Assembly: GCA_030840415.1 (NCBI GenBank)
Contig: JAVEEO010000234.1
Span: 1-8,979 of the forward strand
DNA: 8,979 nt
Origin: Pseudonocardiales bacterium
Lineage (GTDB): Bacteria > Actinomycetota > Actinomycetes > Mycobacteriales > Jatrophihabitantaceae
Direction: 5' to 3'
Shown piece after piece: positions 6,170 to 8,979 of this stretch; within the stretch, counting starts at the first letter, position 1; every line of letters starts with the position of its first letter. Under the pieces are notes generated by a model. The model was not told the origin of the DNA. It saw nothing but the letters and a program-made list of their open reading frames with translations, and ran no database searches. The translations under genes were made by a program, and so were the position numbers.

Positions 6170-7558
6170 TCAGTTTCGGGTGGGTATCGGGGCTGGCATC
6201 CGACGCTTCAAAAGAATGGTCAGGGCATCTTCGGCCTGCTCTTGCTTATTCGGCCGCCGCTTGTCTTCGTGACGGAGCCCCAACGCGGTTTCCACCCGGT
6301 GGAGATCGTCATCAGCCTTGTCTACCTGCCGAGCGACGATTTGCGTCGCTCTCGCAACGAGCAACGATCGGGTTACCACTGCGGGTCCGATCGGCTTTGG
6401 CACCACGTGCACCCGGTAGACCACCTGTCCGAAGAGTCGGACGCCAGAGGAGCTGAGCAGGCTCTTGGAATGCCGGGCGTCATCGAAGGATGCAAGCCGT
6501 TTGACGATGCCGGGCAAGTTTTCGAATGCGCCGGCCTGGGTATGGGACAGCGCGCCGAGAGCCCTGCCGACCGGAACTGCTTGCAGCACTGCGATCCCCG
6601 CGCGCAGAGGCGATTCCTGGCCGTTTGCGGCCCGGTACAGGTGGCCGAGCGCGCTGACAGCGACCATGGTGCCGATCAGCGCGCCGAGCGGTGCCTCGAG
6701 TGCGTCCAGCCCGGGGATGGGTGCGATGGCCAATGCCACCAGCGACAGCCGCCCGATAGCCTGATCCCAGGAGTCAAGAGCGTTGTCGCTGAACCACTTG
6801 AGCCCGACGTTCGCGTCGTGCACCGCGTCGTCCCAGGCTCGAACTAGCGGGTTGTGGGGGTGCACCACGCCGACTGATGCAAGGATCGCCGCGGCGGCAC
6901 GCTTCGCGTCGTCTGCGACCTCGTGCCTGATCTGCTCGGTGCTCCGCCTGGCCTGCTCGAGGTGGGCGGCAGCCGCGTTCTTTCGCCCGCTGGCAGTGGA
7001 GCGATCACTCTGCGCTTCGGCACGCAGCCCAAGGTGGAAGTTGCGCCGGCTGCGCAACGAGGCGATCTCCGCATCGAGTGCCACGGTGGGTTGCCGGGCC
7101 GCGACAGCCACCAGCAGACGGCCCTCTGCCAGCGTGATCTCCATATTCAGCCAGTCAACGCTGCGCTGCGCGGCAGCGTACTGAGCAGCGGCGTCGGCCA
7201 TGGCCTGGTCGGCCGCCCGGACCGCATCGGATGCCACGTTGAACTGGCCAAGGACAGTCGCCGCTCGAACTTGGTGGCCTTCCAAGCTGTCGGCGTAGCA
7301 GGCCAGCGCTCGTCCCGCGTCTGCGTGAGCTGTCCAGAACTTGGCCAGGTCAGGAAGGACTGCGGATACGACGCCGGCCATCGCTTCGGCCCCGGCGCCC
7401 TGCCACTGCAAGCTACCCATGCCCTGATGAAGATCGTAGAGCCTGCCTTCGGCCTCCCGGCCGTTCTCGCTCACCGTCAGCAGCTCGCGGACATGGTCGC
7501 GCAGAGTGGCGACGTCACCGGGTGATGGGTTTCCACCGAGCTGCTCCCATCCGGTCAT
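6170..7558 (-). CDS. Probable T7SS-secreted WXG-domain effector, 462 residues, C-terminal activity unknown
   Basis: A long protein with an N-terminal T7SS targeting region. Residues 1-120 are helical with a WQG motif (52-54) at the helical turn, of the kind seen in actinobacterial T7SS signal domains (opening GGNPSPGDVATLRDHV, later ALACYADSLEGHQV). Residues 120-225 are alanine-, glutamine- and arginine-rich and likely coiled-coil. Residues 270-310 form a hydrophobic, glycine/alanine-rich stretch (LSLVALAIAPIPGLDALEA, then LGALIGTMVAVSALGHLY), perhaps two membrane-inserting helices. The last 120 residues are basic, with no catalytic motif I recognise. ATG 7558 is preferred: its first base pairs with the upstream stop in an ATGA overlap and a GGGAGG RBS precedes it; the in-frame extension to 7687 is arginine-rich and overlaps the previous gene. 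A polymorphic-toxin-like or membrane-active effector is plausible; a structural secreted protein is the alternative. Confidence 0.85.
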   Translation of the reverse strand: MTGWEQLGGNPSPGDVATLRDHVRELLTVSENGREAEGRLYDLHQGMGSLQWQGAGAEAMAGVVSAVLPDLAKFWTAHADAGRALACYADSLEGHQVRAATVLGQFNVASDAVRAADQAMADAAAQYAAAQRSVDWLNMEITLAEGRLLVAVAARQPTVALDAEIASLRSRRNFHLGLRAEAQSDRSTASGRKNAAAAHLEQARRSTEQIRHEVADDAKRAAAAILASVGVVHPHNPLVRAWDDAVHDANVGLKWFSDNALDSWDQAIGRLSLVALAIAPIPGLDALEAPLGALIGTMVAVSALGHLYRAANGQESPLRAGIAVLQAVPVGRALGALSHTQAGAFENLPGIVKRLASFDDARHSKSLLSSSGVRLFGQVVYRVHVVPKPIGPAVVTRSLLVARATQIVARQVDKADDDLHRVETALGLRHEDKRRPNKQEQAEDALTILLKRRMPAPIPTRN

Positions 7559-7848
7559 GTGCCCTTCCCTCCCCCGGCGGCGTGCACCACTGCTGTATCC
7601 GATTGGTCGTAACCCGTGGCCGATTGGTTGATCGCGCCGGCGAGCTCGGTCAGGTTGTCGAGCAGGCTCGTCTGGCCGGCACGCCAATGCCCGTGGAATT
7701 CATCCAGTGCGCGGCTCACCTCGACACTGCCGGCTTGAGCCTGGGACAGGCCCCCGGACAGAGCCGCTTTCGAAAGGTCGCTGCCCAACTGGGCGATCTG
7801 ACGACCGAAATCCTTCACCGCGTCGGTGTCGACACTGAAGCCAGCCAT
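7555..7848 (-). CDS. WXG100-like protein with variant WRAG motif (EsxB-like partner)
   Basis: A 97-residue helical protein of the WXG100 superfamily, small T7SS substrates that form antiparallel helix-turn-helix dimers. Instead of the canonical WXG it has WRAG at 55-58, later than usual because of a glycine/serine/alanine-rich insertion (SGGLSQAQAGS, residues 31-41). After the second helix comes YDQSD (80-84), matching the YxxxD secretion signal, then a flexible tail ending GGGKGT. ATG 7848 has AGGAG eight bases upstream; the longer in-frame start at 7983 would overlap the previous gene and add arginine-rich sequence, so it is rejected. It lies 17 nt after the other WXG100 gene and overlaps the effector start by ATGA, so all three are probably co-translated. 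It may pair with the upstream WXG100 protein or with the effector. Confidence 0.9.
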   Translation of the reverse strand: MAGFSVDTDAVKDFGRQIAQLGSDLSKAALSGGLSQAQAGSVEVSRALDEFHGHWRAGQTSLLDNLTELAGAINQSATGYDQSDTAVVHAAGGGKGT

Positions 7849-7865
7849 GATCGCTACTCCTAGTG

Positions 7866-8153
7866 TCATAGGCCGGCGGAGGCGATCGCCCGATCGGTGT
7901 CCTCGTACTGCTGGGCGGCCGAGGTCAGGAAGGTGGAGATCCCGTTCATGCCTTCCCTGGTCATCTCCGCGCCGCGAGCCCATTCGTCATACAGGCGCTG
8001 GAAGGACGCCGAACCAGCGCCTTCCCACCGGGTAGCGAGGTCATGAACCTGCCCGAGCAGACGCTGCAGCAGCTCCTGTACCTCGTTGGCACCGTTGGTG
8101 ACCTGTGCGGCCTGGTTCCGGAGTTCCTCCGGCGTGACCTTGATGAATCCCAT
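7866..8153 (-). CDS. WXG100 protein (ESAT-6-like T7SS substrate)
   Basis: A 95-residue canonical WXG100 protein. Helix 1 is followed by the turn WEG at 43-45 and helix 2, and the C-terminal signal YEDTD (83-87) fits YxxxD. Length and motif positions match the family. There is no signal peptide, as expected for a substrate exported by EccC-driven secretion. ATG 8153 is preceded by AAGGGA about nine bases upstream. It is the first Esx gene after the PQQ gene, separated by 134 bases that contain inverted repeats and could hold its own promoter. It probably forms a heterodimer with the product of the gene 17 nt downstream. Confidence 0.95.
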   Translation of the reverse strand: MGFIKVTPEELRNQAAQVTNGANEVQELLQRLLGQVHDLATRWEGAGSASFQRLYDEWARGAEMTREGMNGISTFLTSAAQQYEDTDRAIASAGL

Positions 8154-8176
8154 AGCGATGTTCCCTTCTGGATGGC

Positions 8177-8216
8177 CGGCGATCGGCTGATCGCCGATGA
8201 ATCACCCTTCGGTGAT
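8177..8216 (-). promoter_or_regulatory. Two adjacent inverted repeats upstream of the WXG100 genes
   Basis: The 134-base gap 8154-8287 holds two perfect inverted repeats. CGGCGATC-ggct-GATCGCCG spans 8177-8196 (eight-base arms, four-base spacer). ATCACC-cttc-GGTGAT spans 8201-8216 (six-base arms, four-base loop). They lie 24-63 bases upstream of the WXG100 start, where they would form tandem hairpins in the transcript or serve as a regulator binding site. Neither is followed by a T-tract on the minus strand. Operator versus leader structure cannot be decided from sequence. Confidence 0.5.
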
Positions 8217-8255
8217 GGATCGATTGAAACGATGACGGGGGCGGCGGCCAATCCT

Positions 8256-8270
8256 GACCTTCATCAGGTC
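8256..8270 (-). terminator. Weak hairpin after the PQQ gene (possible attenuator)
   Basis: GACCT-tcatc-AGGTC forms a five-base-pair hairpin that starts 17 bases after the PQQ stop codon in the direction of transcription. It lacks a T-tract, so it is at best a partial terminator or processing site that separates expression of the PQQ gene from the WXG100 genes. Confidence 0.2.
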
Positions 8271-8287
8271 CCCCCAGTTGGGCACGA

Positions 8288-8979
8288 TCAGGTCGGCAGT
8301 GCGTAGGCAAAAACCTCGCCATCCGTGATTTGCAGGCCGTCGACGACCGGCCCGTCACCCGGCACCCCCGTCGGGGCCGGGCCGATGATCGACCCGTCGG
8401 CCATGCTCAACATCTGATTGCCGGATTGCGCGCTCACGACCAACGTGGTGTCCGTGACAAGTTGCGGGCTCACATCGCCGGCGCTCACCGACCACAGCGG
8501 ACGGGCCCACTCCCCCGTGACGAAGCAGCGGAGCGTCCCGTCGACGAGCGCAACGGTCCGCGTGGGAGTCGCCATCACTTTGTCGAATGACGTCGGGAAA
8601 AGCTTGTGCACGGTATGGTCCCCGCTCAGCAGGTCGTAAGCGTCGACACCAGACCCGCTGATGTACCAGAGCTGCGAACCCACCAATTGAAGCGGCACGT
8701 CGGACCGCGGGCTGATGCTGGTTTCGTCGACCTCCCGGGCCCATCGGGTCTTTCCGGTCGCGACATCGACGGCCCCCCACTGTTGATGGCCGTTGTCGTC
8801 CTCGCCGCTGAACAGTGCCAGGTTATAAGCGACGAATTGGACGGAAGTATTCGAGTCCACCAGGCTGTTCAGATCGGGAACGCGCCACAGCGGATGCCCG
8901 TTGCCTGCGTCGAACGCCGAGTTGCCGCCGAGAGCCACGACGACCTCGCGCTGGCCGGCCGTCGGTCCAGGTACTTCGG
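8288..8979 (-). CDS. PQQ-like beta-propeller repeat protein (5' end outside window)
   Basis: The C-terminal 229 residues of a protein whose start lies beyond the right edge; the frame is open to base 8979. It shows repeated propeller blades, each a hydrophobic strand followed by a D-x-x-(S/T)G-like turn and a strand with W: ALGGNSAFDAGNGHPLWRV, then GAVDVATGKTRWAREV, GVDAYDLLSGDHTVHKL and further degenerate copies, ending in VFAYALPT. Such WD40/PQQ-like propellers often act outside the membrane as scaffolds, sensors or enzymes; in T7SS loci they are probably envelope-associated accessories (inference). No residues prove PQQ binding, and the repeat alone does not imply a dehydrogenase. Whether there is an N-terminal signal or membrane anchor cannot be seen. 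It is probably the upstream gene of the leftward T7SS operon. Confidence 0.9.
   Translation of the reverse strand, partial: EVPGPTAGQREVVVALGGNSAFDAGNGHPLWRVPDLNSLVDSNTSVQFVAYNLALFSGEDDNGHQQWGAVDVATGKTRWAREVDETSISPRSDVPLQLVGSQLWYISGSGVDAYDLLSGDHTVHKLFPTSFDKVMATPTRTVALVDGTLRCFVTGEWARPLWSVSAGDVSPQLVTDTTLVVSAQSGNQMLSMADGSIIGPAPTGVPGDGPVVDGLQITDGEVFAYALPT

Noticed and set aside
6923..7525. Rightward open frames opposite the effector gene (also 6242-6847)
   Set aside because: They are shadows of the effector reading frame; no RBS or protein family was seen, and the leftward frame has WXG and coiled-coil features and operon spacing.
7849..7983. Longer N-terminus for the second WXG100 protein
   Set aside because: It would overlap the preceding WXG100 gene by over 100 bases and adds arginine-rich sequence foreign to the family; ATG 7848 has AGGAG at good spacing.
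1..8979. tRNA, rRNA, CRISPR arrays, insertion sequences, attachment sites or replication origins
   Set aside because: I looked for cloverleaf-like, regularly spaced repeat, transposase and terminal inverted repeat signals on both strands and found none I could support.

Overview
The window comes from a high-GC actinomycete. Codon third positions are GC-rich, and the gene content is that of an actinobacterial type VII secretion (T7SS/ESX) locus: an EccC-type FtsK/SpoIIIE ATPase, two WXG100 proteins, a long WXG-domain substrate, a lipoprotein and a PQQ-type beta-propeller protein. I cannot name the species. It is not a mycobacterial ESX layout: no PE/PPE, EspG, EccB, EccD, EccE or mycosin gene lies inside these 9 kb, although a 14-residue hydrophobic C-terminus at the left edge could belong to another component.

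The left half runs rightward. After the edge fragment (1-46) come a small cysteine-rich lipoprotein (83-430), a single-pass membrane protein gene broken by one in-frame TGA (541-957), a doubtful 49-codon ORF (983-1132), and a 1457-residue EccC (1271-5644). EccC carries an unusual N-terminus, a ubiquitin-like module followed by a canonical FHA domain, ahead of the two membrane helices and the ATPase modules. Only the first and third P-loops keep the lysine; the second has arginine. A 25-nt stem-loop ends five bases before the eccC ribosome binding site.

The right half runs leftward as a probable operon, in transcription order: PQQ-like beta-propeller protein (5' end outside the window), a canonical WXG100 protein (WEG, YxxxD), a second WXG100-like protein (WRAG, YxxxD), a 462-residue WXG-domain protein with a central helical region and a hydrophobic stretch (likely T7SS substrate or effector of unknown activity), and a 176-residue cytosolic protein whose C-terminal half resembles the Mog1/PsbP/LpqN-like fold. 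The second WXG100 gene and the effector gene overlap by ATGA, and the last gene starts 13 nt after the effector. The leftward operon and eccC converge and overlap by 19 bp, so there is no separate terminator between them.

Working model (inference): the WXG100 pair and the long WXG protein are substrates recognised by EccC. The FHA domain could link secretion to Ser/Thr kinase signalling. The last gene could be a chaperone or immunity partner of the effector. The lipoprotein, the broken membrane protein and the PQQ protein would be cell-envelope accessories. The most interesting points are the Ub-FHA-EccC fusion, the effector/partner gene pair, the single-codon break at 667-669, and the stem-loop in the eccC leader.
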